Positions 25,013 through 34,550 of a stretch of 64,000 bases of DNA are shown here, in pieces. How positions within the stretch are numbered: the stretch's first letter is position 1; every line of letters starts with the position of its first letter. The stretch is from Streptomyces acidiscabies (GTDB lineage Bacteria > Actinomycetota > Actinomycetes > Streptomycetales > Streptomycetaceae). The DNA lies in NCBI RefSeq assembly GCF_020010905.1, contig NZ_JAGJBY010000001.1, positions 2,376,001 to 2,440,000 on the forward strand, written 5' to 3'. Position numbers and translations under genes: made by a program. The notes below the pieces were generated by a model. That model searched no databases and was not told the DNA's origin. It was given only the letters and a program-made list of their open reading frames with translations.

Positions 25013-26257
25013 TTACGAACCGGACTTGCGCTTGTTCCACACGTCGAACCCGACCGCCGCCAGCAGGGCGAGGCCCTTGATGACCTGTTGCCAGTCGGAG
25101 CCGACACTCAGAAGGTTCATGCCGTTGTTCAGCACGCCGAGGACCAGACCACCGATGATCGCGCCGAGGACGGTACCCACACCGCCGCTCATGGACGCGC
25201 CACCGATGAACGAGGAGGCGATGGCCTCCAGTTCGAAGCTGAGCCCCGCCTTCGGAGAGGCCGCGTTCAGACGGGCGGCGACCACCAGACCCGCCAGGGC
25301 CGCGAGCACGCCCATGTTGAGGAAGACAAGGAAGGTGACCTTCTTGTCCTTGACGCCGGACAGCTTGGCCGCCGGGAGGTTGCCGCCGATCGCGTAGATG
25401 TGCCGCCCGAACACCGAGTTGCGCATCAGGTAGCCGTAACCCACCACCAGCACACCGAGGATGAGCAGGATGATCGGCGCGCCCTTGTAGCTGGCGAGCA
25501 GCATCGTCACCGCGAGGATCGCCGCCGAGATCGCGACGATCTTCAGCAGGAACAGGTTGCGCGGCACGACGTCGAGCGCGAACTCCTGCTGCCGCTTGCG
25601 GTCCCGGACCTCCTGGATGACCGTGAAGGCGATCAGGACGAACCCCAACAGCAGCGTGATGTTGTGGTAGTTGGTGTTCGGACCGGCCTCGGGCAGGAAG
25701 CCGTTGCCCATCTTCTGGAGCCCGTCGGGGAACGGGCCGAGGGTCTGGCCCTCCAGCAGGATCTCCGTCAGACCGCGGAAGAGCAGCATCCCGGCGAGAG
25801 TGACGATGAACGACGGTATGCCGAAGTAGGCGATGAGGAAGCCTTGTACGGCGCCGGCGACCGCGCCCACCAGCAGGCACAGCACCAGCGCGACCGGCCA
25901 GGACACGTTGTGCTGCACGGTCAGTACGGCCGCGAAAGCACCGACGAACGCCGTCACCGAACCGACCGACAGGTCGATGTGCCCGGCGATGATGACCAGC
26001 ATCATGCCGATCGCCAGGATCAGGATGTAGCTGTTCTGGAGGACCAGGTTGGAGACGTTGCGCGGCAGCAGCAGGTCGCCGCCCGTCCACACCTGGAACA
26101 GCACGATGATCAGGCCGAGCGCGATCAGCATGCCGTACTGGCGCATGTTGCGGCGCAGGCCGTTCAGCATCAGCTGGAGCAGGTTGCCGCCGGCCCCGGA
26201 GCCCCCGCTCTTGCCGGGCGGAGCCGCTGCCGGGCTCTTGGTCACGTCGGTGCTCAT
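25013..26257 (-). CDS. mmsB: CUT2-type monosaccharide ABC permease
   Basis: The 414-residue membrane protein is of the GguB/XylH/MmsB type, with about ten helices and the characteristic [16 protein letters not shown] and [17 protein letters not shown]. With the ATPase and ChvE-like protein encoded upstream it forms a multiple-monosaccharide importer (glucose, galactose, xylose or arabinose in related systems). Its ATG overlaps the ATPase stop (ATGA at 26254-26257), so the pair is translationally coupled. No membrane ligand motif distinguishes the sugar. Confidence 0.85.
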   Translation of the reverse strand: MSTDVTKSPAAAPPGKSGGSGAGGNLLQLMLNGLRRNMRQYGMLIALGLIIVLFQVWTGGDLLLPRNVSNLVLQNSYILILAIGMMLVIIAGHIDLSVGSVTAFVGAFAAVLTVQHNVSWPVALVLCLLVGAVAGAVQGFLIAYFGIPSFIVTLAGMLLFRGLTEILLEGQTLGPFPDGLQKMGNGFLPEAGPNTNYHNITLLLGFVLIAFTVIQEVRDRKRQQEFALDVVPRNLFLLKIVAISAAILAVTMLLASYKGAPIILLILGVLVVGYGYLMRNSVFGRHIYAIGGNLPAAKLSGVKDKKVTFLVFLNMGVLAALAGLVVAARLNAASPKAGLSFELEAIASSFIGGASMSGGVGTVLGAIIGGLVLGVLNNGMNLLSVGSDWQQVIKGLALLAAVGFDVWNKRKSGS

Positions 26258-27804
26258 CGCGTTACCTCTTTGTCCTTCGTCATCTGACGCATCAGCACTT
26301 CCTGCGTGGCCTCGGCCCGCGAGAACTCACCGGTGAGCCGCCCGGCGGCCATGGTGTAGATGCGGTCGCACATGCCGAGCAGTTCGGGCAGTTCGGAGGA
26401 GATGAAGACGACCGCCTTGCCCTGGGCGGCCAACTGGTCGATGACCGTGTAGATCTCGTACTTGGCGCCCACGTCGATACCGCGCGTGGGTTCGTCCAGG
26501 ATCAGCACCTCGGGACCCGCGAAGATCCACTTGCTGAGGACGACTTTCTGCTGGTTGCCGCCGGACAGCTTGCCCACCGGCTCGAACACCGTCGGCGCCT
26601 TGATGTTCATCGACTTGCGGTAGCCCTCGGAGACCTTCTGCTCCTCGTGCTCGTCGACGATCCCCCGCTTGGCGACCTTGTTCAGCGCCGTCAGCGAGAT
26701 GTTGCGGTTGATGGTGTCGATGAGGTTCAGGCCGTAGTGCTTGCGGTCCTCGGTGACGTACGCGATGCCGTGCTGGACGGCCTCGGCGACCGTCTTCGTG
26801 CGGATCTCGTGGCCGTCCTTGAGGACCGTGCCGCCGCCGTAACGGCCGTACGTGCGCCCGAAGACGTTCATCGCCAGCTCGGTGCGGCCGGCGCCCATCA
26901 GACCCGCGATGCCGACGATCTCCCCGCGCCGTACGTGAAGTGACACATCGTCAACCACCTTGCGGTGCTGGTCGATCGGGTGCCCCACGGTCCAGCCCTT
27001 GATCTCCAGGGCCGGCGCGTCGTCCATCTCCCCGTCGTACGTGCTGCGTTCGGGGAAGCGGTGGTCGAGGTCGCGGCCGACCATGCCGCTGATGATCCGG
27101 TCCTCGGTGGTCTCCGCGGCCTTCACGTCCAGCGTCTCGATGGACCGGCCGTCGCGGATGATCGTCACCGAGTCGGCGACCTTGCGGATCTCGTTGAGCT
27201 TGTGGGAGATGATGATCGAGGTGATGCCCTGGTTCTTCAACTCCAGGATGAGATCGAGGAGTTTGTCGCTGTCCTCGTCGTTGAGCGCCGCCGTCGGCTC
27301 GTCGAGGATCAGCAGCTTCACCTTCTTGGAGAGCGCCTTCGCGATCTCCACCAGCTGCTGCTTGCCGACGCCGATGTCGGCGACCCGGGTGTCCGGGTGG
27401 TCCGTGAGGCCCACCCGGCGCAGCAGTTGGGTCGCGTGCCGCAGCGTCTCGCGCCAGTCGATGAACCCGCCCTTGGCATGTTCGTTGCCGAGGAAGATGT
27501 TCTCCGCCAGCGAGAGGTACGGCGACAGCGCCAGCTCCTGGTGGATGATGACGATGCCGCGGTGCTCGCTCGCCCGGATGTCCTTGAACTCGCAGGGCTC
27601 ACCCTCGAAGAGGATGTCCCCCTCGTAACTCCCGTGCGGGTGGACGCCGGAGAGGACCTTCATCAAGGTCGACTTGCCGGCGCCGTTCTCCCCGCAGATG
27701 GCGTGGACCTCGCCCTGACGGACGGTCAGAGTGACGTCCGAGAGCGCTTTGACACCGGGAAAGGTCTTGACGATCGAGCGCATTTCCAGGACGGGTCCCG
27801 CCAT
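26254..27804 (-). CDS. mmsA: CUT2-type sugar ABC ATPase with two nucleotide-binding domains
   Basis: The 516-residue tandem ATPase is of the GguA/XylG/MmsA type. The first domain has Walker [10 protein letters not shown] near residue 35 and [13 protein letters not shown] with [11 protein letters not shown]. The second domain has the degenerate GLMGAGRTE, then [14 protein letters not shown] and [13 protein letters not shown]. It powers import by the permease and ChvE-like protein. The ATG at 27804 with GGAAGG upstream is preferred to a TTG at 27819. It lies 32 bp after the binding-protein gene. Confidence 0.9.
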   Translation of the reverse strand: MAGPVLEMRSIVKTFPGVKALSDVTLTVRQGEVHAICGENGAGKSTLMKVLSGVHPHGSYEGDILFEGEPCEFKDIRASEHRGIVIIHQELALSPYLSLAENIFLGNEHAKGGFIDWRETLRHATQLLRRVGLTDHPDTRVADIGVGKQQLVEIAKALSKKVKLLILDEPTAALNDEDSDKLLDLILELKNQGITSIIISHKLNEIRKVADSVTIIRDGRSIETLDVKAAETTEDRIISGMVGRDLDHRFPERSTYDGEMDDAPALEIKGWTVGHPIDQHRKVVDDVSLHVRRGEIVGIAGLMGAGRTELAMNVFGRTYGRYGGGTVLKDGHEIRTKTVAEAVQHGIAYVTEDRKHYGLNLIDTINRNISLTALNKVAKRGIVDEHEEQKVSEGYRKSMNIKAPTVFEPVGKLSGGNQQKVVLSKWIFAGPEVLILDEPTRGIDVGAKYEIYTVIDQLAAQGKAVVFISSELPELLGMCDRIYTMAAGRLTGEFSRAEATQEVLMRQMTKDKEVTR

Positions 27805-27836
27805 GGTCGTGCCTTCCAATCCTTAAGGGCCGACGC

Positions 27837-28946
27837 TTACTTGAGCTGGTCCGCCGTGTAGAAGCCGCTCTGGACGAGCTCCTTCTCGTAGTTGGTCTTG
27901 TCGACGCTCACCGGCTCCAGCAGGAAGGCCGGGACGACCTTCGTGCCGTTGTCGTAGGTCTTCGTGTCGTTGGTCTGCGGCGTCTTGCCGTTCAGCGACG
28001 CGTCGACCATGTCGGTCGCGGACTGGGCGAGCTTGCGCAGGTCCTTGAAGACCGTCATCGACTGCTGGCCGGCGATGATCGACTTCACCGACGCGATCTC
28101 GGCGTCCTGGCCGGTGATGACCGGCAGGGGCTTGGCGGCGGTGCCGTAGCCGTCGGAGCGCAGCGCGGCGATGATGCCGATCGAGATGCCGTCGTACGGC
28201 GAGAGCACCGCGTCGACCCGGCCCGAGGTGTACGTCGAGGTGAGGATGTCCTCCATGCGGCGCTGCGCGGTCGCGCCGTCCCAGCGCAGCGTGGTGACCT
28301 TGGTCAGCTCGGTCTGGCCGGACTTGACGACGAGCTTCTTCGAGTCGATGTACGGCTTGAGGACGCTCATCGCGCCGCCGAAGAAGTACTTGGTGTTGTT
28401 GTCGTCGTTGGAGCCGGCGAACAGCTCGATGTTGAACGGGCCCTTGCCGCTCGCGAGACCCAGCTTGTCGACGAGGTACTGCGCCTGGAGGCGGCCGACC
28501 TTCTCGTTGTCGAACGAGGCGTAGTAGTCGACGTTCTTCGTGCCGAGGATCAGGCGGTCGTAGGAGATGACCGGGATCTTCGCGTCGGCGGCCTGCTGGA
28601 GGACGTTGCCCAGCGACTTGTTGTCGATCGCCGCGATGATCAGCGCCTTGACGCCCTGCGTGATCAGGTTCTCGATCTGCGAGACCTGCTGGTCGGGCTC
28701 GTCCTCGCCGTAGACCAGCTTCGTCTTGTAGCCCTTGGCCTCAAGGTCCTTCACGACGTTCTTGCCGTCGGCGATCCACCGCTCGGAGGATTTCGTCGGC
28801 ATCGAGATACCGACCAGGGCGCCCTTGGTGGTGTCGCCCGTCTTGTCGTCGCTGCCGCCCTCGCCGCTCTGGCCGCAGGCGGACAGGGTCAGGGCGAGGG
28901 AGGCGGCGCCGGCTATGGCGGCGAGTACGGCTCTGCGGTTGCGCAT
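27837..28946 (-). CDS. chvE: ChvE-like multiple-monosaccharide-binding lipoprotein
   Basis: The 369-residue protein has a lipobox signal ([11 protein letters not shown]) and a periplasmic-binding fold of the XylF/ChvE type. It includes [38 protein letters not shown] and [18 protein letters not shown]. It captures pentoses or hexoses outside the membrane for the downstream ATPase and permease. A U32-like gene ends 77 bp upstream on the same strand; the probable operon promoter, with an IclR-type site, lies beyond that gene at 30017-30032. Confidence 0.88.
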   Translation of the reverse strand: MRNRRAVLAAIAGAASLALTLSACGQSGEGGSDDKTGDTTKGALVGISMPTKSSERWIADGKNVVKDLEAKGYKTKLVYGEDEPDQQVSQIENLITQGVKALIIAAIDNKSLGNVLQQAADAKIPVISYDRLILGTKNVDYYASFDNEKVGRLQAQYLVDKLGLASGKGPFNIELFAGSNDDNNTKYFFGGAMSVLKPYIDSKKLVVKSGQTELTKVTTLRWDGATAQRRMEDILTSTYTSGRVDAVLSPYDGISIGIIAALRSDGYGTAAKPLPVITGQDAEIASVKSIIAGQQSMTVFKDLRKLAQSATDMVDASLNGKTPQTNDTKTYDNGTKVVPAFLLEPVSVDKTNYEKELVQSGFYTADQLK

Positions 28947-29023
28947 GGTGATCAATCCTTGGTTTCTCGTCGTTGAGAGGCCGGCGTCCCCGTCAGGCGC
29001 CGGGTCGTGCGAGCTATGACTGC

Positions 29024-29992
29024 TCAGTCCCCGGTCGGGAAGCGGTTGAGCGTTCCCGGCAGCCGGGAGCCGAGCGGCGCCATCGCGCCGTCCGCGCCGT
29101 GCCGGGCGAGCAGGTCCAGGGCGAGCCGGCCGCGCCGGACCCGTTCCCGGGCGGTGTCCAGGGTGACGTCCCGCAGATGGGTGCCCCACGGGTAGATCGA
29201 AGGAGCCTTGGACAGACCGAACTTGAGGTAGAGCGGTGCGCCGCGCCGGATCAGCTCGGCCACCTCGTACATCCGCACATAGCCGCCGAGGTCGTCGGGG
29301 GCCTCGATGTACATGTCCATGGGGGCGCCCGACACCCGCCGGATCTCGGTGAGGTGATCCAGCGTCAGATCGCTGGGGACGTTCAGCGAGTCGGCGCCGA
29401 GACGCTCGTAGACCGCGTACGCCGCCGGGTTGACCGGGCCGATCAGCGCGGACACCTTCAGCGTGGTGTCGGCGGGGATGATGCCCTGCTCGCGGGCGCG
29501 GTGCAAGGTCCACAGCACGCCCTCGTCGGCGACCAGCAGACACTTGACGCCCAACTCGGTTGCCCGGACGGCGTCTTCGACACAGCCGGCGACCGCGTCG
29601 TGGCCGCGGGCGCGCAGACCGCCGCCGCGCGAGTCGGTGCGCGTCGAGCCGCCGATGTCCCAGGTGCCGCGCGGGCCGGTGAACAGGCAGAGCTCGATGT
29701 CGCGTTCGGCGGTCGCCTCGACCATCTCGGTGATCTCGGCGTCGGACAGCATCCACACCCCGCTGCCCTGGCTGATCCGGTGGATCGGCACATCGAGGCG
29801 GGAGGACTCCTTGAGGATGACGGCCAGCGCTTCGGGACCCTCGCAGGAAGGGACCTCGGTGCGCCAGGTGCCGCCGCCCGGGAAGGTGTGGGCGGAGGCG
29901 TCGGCGGGGTCGAGGGCGGGCGCACCCAGGCCGAGCGCGGTGAGCACGGGCTCACCGGGACGACGGGCTGCCGGAACGGAAGCGTCGGTCAC
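29024..29992 (-). CDS. U32-like TIM-barrel protein of the sugar operon, function unknown
   Basis: The 322-residue cytoplasmic protein resembles the TIM-barrel part of U32-family proteins, with blocks such as [40 protein letters not shown] and [15 protein letters not shown]. No peptidase activity can be inferred. Its position between sugar oxidation genes and the CUT2 importer suggests an aldolase- or dehydratase-like role in carbohydrate breakdown (speculative). The GTG start at 29992 has AAGGAAAG upstream. The IclR-type site ends 24 bp before the start. Confidence 0.6.
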   Translation of the reverse strand: MTDASVPAARRPGEPVLTALGLGAPALDPADASAHTFPGGGTWRTEVPSCEGPEALAVILKESSRLDVPIHRISQGSGVWMLSDAEITEMVEATAERDIELCLFTGPRGTWDIGGSTRTDSRGGGLRARGHDAVAGCVEDAVRATELGVKCLLVADEGVLWTLHRAREQGIIPADTTLKVSALIGPVNPAAYAVYERLGADSLNVPSDLTLDHLTEIRRVSGAPMDMYIEAPDDLGGYVRMYEVAELIRRGAPLYLKFGLSKAPSIYPWGTHLRDVTLDTARERVRRGRLALDLLARHGADGAMAPLGSRLPGTLNRFPTGD

Positions 29993-30016
29993 TAGCTTTC
30001 CTTCGTTGTCCTGGAG

Positions 30017-30032
30017 GTTCGATATTTCGGAC
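30017..30032 (+). promoter_or_regulatory. candidate IclR operator upstream of the U32-chvE-mmsAB operon
   Basis: GTTCGATATTTCGGAC shares 15 identical bases with the site at 12292-12307 and matches the inverted site before the IclR gene. It lies immediately upstream of the U32-like gene's ribosome site, consistent with repression. Confidence 0.65.
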
Positions 30033-30090
30033 GAGGTTCGCGGCTCGGGGTACGGGTGGAGCGCGGGGTAGTTCTCGGGAGCTACGGGGT

Positions 30091-30134
30091 GTACGCCGGT
30101 ACGGGAACCGTCAGGTGTCCCCGTACCGGCGTAC
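30091..30134 (-). terminator. perfect 15-bp hairpin after the dehydrogenase gene
   Basis: GTACGCCGGTACGGG (30091-30105) pairs exactly with CCCGTACCGGCGTAC (30120-30134) around a 14-base loop, 10 bp after the dehydrogenase stop. It separates the dehydratase-dehydrogenase operon from the U32-transporter operon. Confidence 0.85.
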
Positions 30135-30144
30135 GACGTGAGGA

Positions 30145-31149
30145 CTACGGCTTCAGCAGGACCTTGCCGACCTTCGGATCCCCGGAGCCGACCAGCTCGA
30201 TCGCCTCCGAGAACTCCGCGAGCGGCAGCTCGTGCGTCACCAGGGGCAGCGGATCGAGGAGCCCGGCACCGAAGACCCGCACCGTGTGCGCCCAGGCGTC
30301 CGGCGGCGCCCCGAACACGGTGTGCACCTCCAGCTGCCGTACGACGAGGTCGGTCGGGTCGAGACCGTCGGCGCCCGGCGCCGGGATCCCGGTCAGCACC
30401 AGCCGCCCCCCGCGCCGCAGCAGCGAGGCCGCCGTACGCGCCGCCGAGGCGGAACCGGCCGTCTCGATCACCACGTCGAAGTCGTCCGGCAACTCCTGGT
30501 CGCGCGTCCGGAAGTCGCTCGCGCCGAACTGCCGCGACAGCGCCTCCCGGTCGCCCCGGGTGCCCACGACGAGCAGCTCGGCCGGCGAGCCCGCCTTCAG
30601 GAACTGAACGGCGAACATTCCGAGCGTCCCGGTCCCGACGACCGCCACCCGCTCGCCCGGCAGCGCGTTCGCCTTGATCGCGGCAGCCGCGATGCAGGCG
30701 GCCGGCTCCAGCAGCGCGGCGGCGGTCAGGTCCGCGTCGTCCGGCAGGACGTGCAGCAACCGCGCCGGAAGCGTCAGCGTCGAGGCCATCGCGCCCGGCT
30801 GCGTGAACCCGGTCTCCTCGTACCCGTCGGTGCACAGCGTCGTCTCACCGGCGTGACACCGGTCGCACACCTGGCAGTTGCGGAAGCCCTCCCCGACGAC
30901 CTTGCGGCCTACGAGAGTTGAAGGCACACCGGCGCCGACGGCCTGGACGGTCCCGGACCACTCGTGACCCGGCGTGAGCGGGTAACGGACGTACCCCTCG
31001 GGCCTGTTGCCCTGGTACACCTCGCGGTCGCTGCCGCAGATGCCCGTCGCGTGGACCCGCACCAGCGCCTCGCCCGCCAGCGGCTCGCGCGGCGTGTGCG
31101 GCTCGACGCGGTGCTCGCCCGGCGCCTGGACGACGACTTGCGTGCTCAC
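30145..31149 (-). CDS. zinc-dependent medium-chain sugar/polyol dehydrogenase
   Basis: The 334-residue MDR enzyme has the catalytic-zinc region HATGICGSDREVY and TPGHEWSGTVQ and the structural-zinc cysteines CQVCDRCHAGETTLC. A Rossmann dinucleotide site follows, with VAVVGTGTLGMFAVQFL. It most likely oxidises a sugar, sugar acid or polyol using NAD(P)+. Its GTG start overlaps the TGA of the upstream enolase-family gene, so the two are made together. Given the shared IclR-type operator, an aldose dehydrogenase in oxidative pentose breakdown is a reasonable but unproven role. Confidence 0.75.
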   Translation of the reverse strand: MSTQVVVQAPGEHRVEPHTPREPLAGEALVRVHATGICGSDREVYQGNRPEGYVRYPLTPGHEWSGTVQAVGAGVPSTLVGRKVVGEGFRNCQVCDRCHAGETTLCTDGYEETGFTQPGAMASTLTLPARLLHVLPDDADLTAAALLEPAACIAAAAIKANALPGERVAVVGTGTLGMFAVQFLKAGSPAELLVVGTRGDREALSRQFGASDFRTRDQELPDDFDVVIETAGSASAARTAASLLRRGGRLVLTGIPAPGADGLDPTDLVVRQLEVHTVFGAPPDAWAHTVRVFGAGLLDPLPLVTHELPLAEFSEAIELVGSGDPKVGKVLLKP

Positions 31150-32303
31150 TGCGTGCCCTTCGGCTTGCGCTGCTCCCAGCCCTCGGCCCACAGGTCGAAC
31201 CGGGCCTGCTGCTGCGGGAATTCGGCCGCCGCGTCGGCGTCGAACTCGACGCCGAGACCCGGGGCGTCCGACAGGTGGAAGTACCCGTCGACGACCTCCG
31301 GCGCACCCTTCACGATCTTCTTGATCTCCGCGTCCGCGAAGTCGTTGAAGTGCTCCAGGATCTTGAAGTTCGGTGAGCTGAACCCGACTTGGAGCGAGGC
31401 GGCGGTCAGCACGGACCCGCCGACGTTGTGCGGCGCGACGAGCACGTAGTGCGTCTCGGCGGTCGCCGCGAGCTTGCGGGTCTCCCAGATGCCGCCGATG
31501 TGGCCGACGTCCGGCTGGATGATGTCGACGGCCTGGCTCTCGAAGAGTTCGCGGAACTCGATGCGGTCGTGGATGCGTTCACCGGTCGCGACCGGGATGC
31601 CGACCTTCGCCGCAACTTTTTCGAGAGCTTTCAGGTTCTCCGGCGGGCACGGCTCCTCCAGCCACGCGGGCTTGAAGGGCGCCAGCTCGTTCGCGAGCCG
31701 TACGGCGGTGGCCGGCGAGAACCGGCCGTGCATCTCCAGCATCAGTTCGGCGTCCGGACCGATCGCGTCGCGCACGGCCTCGATCAGCGACACCGCGTAC
31801 AGCGTCTCGTCGTGGTCCAGCTCGAAGTGGCCGGTTCCGAACGGGTCGATCTTCAGCGCCTTGTACCCGCGCGCCATCACGCCCTGCGCGGCCTTGTGGT
31901 ACGCCTCAGGCGTCCGCTCGGTGGTGTACCAGCCGTTCGCGTACGCCTTGACCTTGTCGGTCACCTTGCCGCCCAGCAGCTGCCACACCGGCACGCCCAG
32001 GGCCTTGCCCTTGATGTCCCAGCAGGCCATCTCGATGACCGCGATGCCGGACATCACGATCTCGCCGGCGCGGCCGTAGTCGCCGTACTTCATCCGGCGC
32101 ACGAGGTCTTCCGTCGCGAACGGGTCGGAGCCGAGAATGTGGTTGTTCTCGGCTTCGCGCAGGTAGCCGATCAGTGCGTCGGTGTGGCCCAGCATCCGGG
32201 TCTCGCCGACTCCGGTGATCCCTTCGTCAGTGTGCACCTGCACGTAGGTCAGGTTGCGCCACGGCGTCCCGACCACGTGTGTGCTGATTCCGGTGATACG
32301 CAC
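31146..32303 (-). CDS. enolase-superfamily sugar-acid dehydratase (MR/MLE, galactonate-dehydratase-like)
   Basis: The 385-residue protein has an N-terminal capping domain and a C-terminal barrel with enolase-superfamily residues: ALKIDPFG, the acidic metal ligands in LEMHGRF, LEEPCPPE and TGERIHDR, QPDVGHIGGI, and the late APHNVGGSV. The His beside the first metal ligand recalls galactonate and mannonate dehydratases, which remove water from aldonates. It is the first gene of an operon with the zinc dehydrogenase. Two tandem IclR-type sites lie 18-53 bp upstream. The aldonate is unknown; L-arabonate or D-galactonate are candidates. Confidence 0.78.
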   Translation of the reverse strand: MRITGISTHVVGTPWRNLTYVQVHTDEGITGVGETRMLGHTDALIGYLREAENNHILGSDPFATEDLVRRMKYGDYGRAGEIVMSGIAVIEMACWDIKGKALGVPVWQLLGGKVTDKVKAYANGWYTTERTPEAYHKAAQGVMARGYKALKIDPFGTGHFELDHDETLYAVSLIEAVRDAIGPDAELMLEMHGRFSPATAVRLANELAPFKPAWLEEPCPPENLKALEKVAAKVGIPVATGERIHDRIEFRELFESQAVDIIQPDVGHIGGIWETRKLAATAETHYVLVAPHNVGGSVLTAASLQVGFSSPNFKILEHFNDFADAEIKKIVKGAPEVVDGYFHLSDAPGLGVEFDADAAAEFPQQQARFDLWAEGWEQRKPKGTQ

Positions 32304-32321
32304 GGATGTTGCCCCTCAGCT

Positions 32322-32356
32322 GTTCGAGATTTCGTCACACGTTCGAAATGCTGGCG
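32322..32356 (-). promoter_or_regulatory. tandem candidate IclR operators upstream of the dehydratase operon
   Basis: GTTCGAGATTTCGTCA (32322-32337) and GTTCGAAATGCTGGCG (32341-32356) start 19 bp apart, the same spacing as the pair before the CUT1 operon. The first differs by one base from the core GTTCGATATTTCG. Confidence 0.55.
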
Positions 32357-32515
32357 TGACAGTAAGGATGGCGTGAGGGGAGTGTCAATGGGTCGAACGC
32401 ATAACGGTTTCGACAGTTTCGCTCCGGGCGCCGAGGTTTCGGGCGCCTGTTCCCACGAAACCTCCACAGACTCGTCTAGGAAATCCCCGTGTCGGGAACC
32501 TAGTCTTCCCGCGTC

Positions 32516-33343
32516 ATGGACTACTGCCACTCCTGCCGACGCCACCTGAACGGCGCACTCGTCTGCCCTGGCTGCGGCGCCGCTGCCGCGTCTCTACGCG
32601 CGTATCCCGAGGGGTACGGGGAGCAGGGCGGGGTGACTCAGGAGTCGTACGGGTACGAGCCGGCCCCGGAACCGGTCACGGAGCCCGTTATCGAATCGGT
32701 AGCACCCGAGGACCCCGCGAGTACTACGGGTACGACACCACTCGCGGAGGGTGGCCGCGCCGCCCGCCGCCGGGGCCGTACCGTCCCCCCGGAGAACGAC
32801 GACGCCTACGACGACGATGGCGCCGACGGCGAGGACGCGCACCCCACGTCCGGAGCGAGCCGTCGCGATCGCAAGGCGTCCGCGCACCGAAGACGCCGTC
32901 GCCGTGTCGTCATGATCGCGGCCGGCGTGATCCTGCTGACGGCCGGTGTCGGCCTCGCGGAACTCGGCATGGACGCCCCCGGCTCCTCCTCCGGCAAGCC
33001 GGCGGCGGCCGGCGGCGAGTCCGCCGAGGTGGACGGCGCGTCCCCGACGCCCGGCGACCCGGCCCGCCCCCTGGACAACCCCTCACCTGCGACGTCCGGC
33101 CCGAGCGCGTCCGCCTCCCCGTCGGCCTCGCCCTCCCCCTCCGCGTCGGGCAGCGCGTCCCCGACGCCGACGGAGACGGGCCCCGGCACGGCCCCGGCCG
33201 ACGCGGCGCCGACGGCCCCGGCAGGGTCCACCCCGACGGACCCCGACCCCACGAGCCCCTCGGCGGACCCGACACCCACCGCGCCGTCCCCGCAGCCGTC
33301 GCCGTCGGAAACCTGCAACCGTTTCCTGTGGTGGTGCACGTAG
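32516..33343 (+). CDS. zinc-ribbon membrane protein with a mucin-like extracellular tail
   Basis: The 275-residue protein starts with a cytoplasmic zinc ribbon (YCHSCRRHLNGALVCPGCG, two CxxC knuckles). An acidic and arginine-rich linker follows, then one membrane span near residues 130-150 (VVMIAAGVILLTAGVGLAEL). About 120 residues of Ser/Pro/Thr/Ala-rich tail follow, ending in CNRFLWWCT. The tail is a probable glycosylated or wall-spanning stalk. Function is unknown; the topology suggests a sensor or anchor. The ATG at 32516 has no obvious ribosome site. Confidence 0.7.
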   Translation: MDYCHSCRRHLNGALVCPGCGAAAASLRAYPEGYGEQGGVTQESYGYEPAPEPVTEPVIESVAPEDPASTTGTTPLAEGGRAARRRGRTVPPENDDAYDDDGADGEDAHPTSGASRRDRKASAHRRRRRRVVMIAAGVILLTAGVGLAELGMDAPGSSSGKPAAAGGESAEVDGASPTPGDPARPLDNPSPATSGPSASASPSASPSPSASGSASPTPTETGPGTAPADAAPTAPAGSTPTDPDPTSPSADPTPTAPSPQPSPSETCNRFLWWCT

Positions 33344-33375
33344 GCCGTACCTCGGGGGTACCGGGGTACGACCTA
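33341..33375 (+). terminator. hairpin starting at the zinc-ribbon gene stop codon
   Basis: TAGGCCGTACC (33341-33351, including the stop) pairs with GGTACGACCTA (33365-33375) with one wobble. The loop also holds a GGGGTACCGG palindrome. It can serve the convergent serine-hydrolase gene as well. Confidence 0.6.
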
Positions 33376-33398
33376 CGTACGATGTGGAGCGCCCTGCC

Positions 33399-34550
33399 TC
33401 ACATCGCGAGCACCGCCTCGTGCACCGCCCGCACCAGCCGCTCGTTCTCCGGCGCCGCCCCGCCCGGGAACGCCAGCCGGCGCCGGGTGTACCCGTAGGC
33501 GAACCCCCCGCGCGGATCGGCGAACGCCTGGGACCCCGCCGCGCCGCTGTGCCCGAAGGAGCCGGCGCCGAGGAACGGGTACGCGCTGTCGGCGACCGCC
33601 TGGAACCCGAGCCCGAACGATTTGTGCGTCCGCGCCACCAGGTCGTACCCCGTGGAGTGGATCTGCCCGACCTCGGCGATCGTGTCCGGCTTCAGCAGCG
33701 GAGGCCGCCCGTCCACCTCGAACAGCACCGCCGCGTACATCCCCGCGAGCCCCCGCGCGGCGCCGACGCCACCCGCCGAGGCGGGCCCCTTGGCGCGCAC
33801 GGCACGGGAGTTGGCGTACGAGACGAGGTCCCCGGGATCCGGCACGTGCGTGTTGAACGCGATGGACGCCAGGGAGTGCGGGTCGCGGGCAACCGCGTCG
33901 AGTTCCGCCTGCTGCCGGGGAGTCGGCAGCATCGGCTGCACGGACCGGAAGCGCGGTTCCAGCGCCTCCGGCAGCCCGAGGAAGAAGTCGAGCCCGTACG
34001 GCCCCCGCACCCGGTCTTCGTACACTTCTTGAAGGCTGCGGCCGGTGGCCCGGCGCACCACCTCGCCCGTCAACGCCCCGATCACCAGGGCGTGATACCC
34101 GAACGCCGTGCCGGGGCGCCAGAACGGCCGCTGGTCGGCGAGGCGTTCGGCGAGCAGCCGGTCGTCGGCCAGCTCCGCGTCCGAGAAACCGGCGTCCAGA
34201 CCGACCACGCCCGCGCGGTGCGTGGCCAGGTCCCGCAGGGTCAGCTGACCCTTGCCCTCGGCGGCGAACTCCGGCCAGTAGTAGGTGACTTTGCGGTCCA
34301 GCTCCAGCGTGCCGTCCTGGACGAGCAGCGCGAGGACCAGGTGCGCGGCGCCCTTCGACGACGAGAACACCCCGTACAGGGAGTCGGGACCGGCCTCCTC
34401 GCCGGCCCACAGGTCGACCACTCTGCGGCCGTCCGCGTACGCGCACAACTGGCCCTCGTAATCGGGCCGTTCGGTCGCCACGAACGCGGCGAACTCTTCC
34501 CGTACGGACGCGAAACCGTCCGCGACGGTGCCGTGGATCTCCAGGGTCAT
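33399..34550 (-). CDS. serine hydrolase of the beta-lactamase/esterase (class C-like) family
   Basis: The 383-residue cytoplasmic protein has the SxxK nucleophile motif in GVFSSSKGAAH, a YxL/N-type Tyr in FGYHALVIGALTG and the HSG triad GHSGAAGSQ near the end. This is the esterase-like subgroup of class C beta-lactamase folds; no signal peptide is present, so an antibiotic target is unlikely. Its ATG overlaps the stop of the M14 peptidase gene, so they share a transcript. Confidence 0.8.
   Translation of the reverse strand: MTLEIHGTVADGFASVREEFAAFVATERPDYEGQLCAYADGRRVVDLWAGEEAGPDSLYGVFSSSKGAAHLVLALLVQDGTLELDRKVTYYWPEFAAEGKGQLTLRDLATHRAGVVGLDAGFSDAELADDRLLAERLADQRPFWRPGTAFGYHALVIGALTGEVVRRATGRSLQEVYEDRVRGPYGLDFFLGLPEALEPRFRSVQPMLPTPRQQAELDAVARDPHSLASIAFNTHVPDPGDLVSYANSRAVRAKGPASAGGVGAARGLAGMYAAVLFEVDGRPPLLKPDTIAEVGQIHSTGYDLVARTHKSFGLGFQAVADSAYPFLGAGSFGHSGAAGSQAFADPRGGFAYGYTRRRLAFPGGAAPENERLVRAVHEAVLAM

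Noticed and set aside
27837..29756. Continuous 639-codon minus-strand frame upstream of the ChvE-like protein
   Set aside because: The part before 28946 is a shadow of the U32-like gene; the lipoprotein signal begins at 28946.
33399..34550. Antibiotic-resistance beta-lactamase
   Set aside because: Signal peptide absent and motifs fit the esterase-like class C subgroup; the same applies to the hydrolase at 53141-53959.
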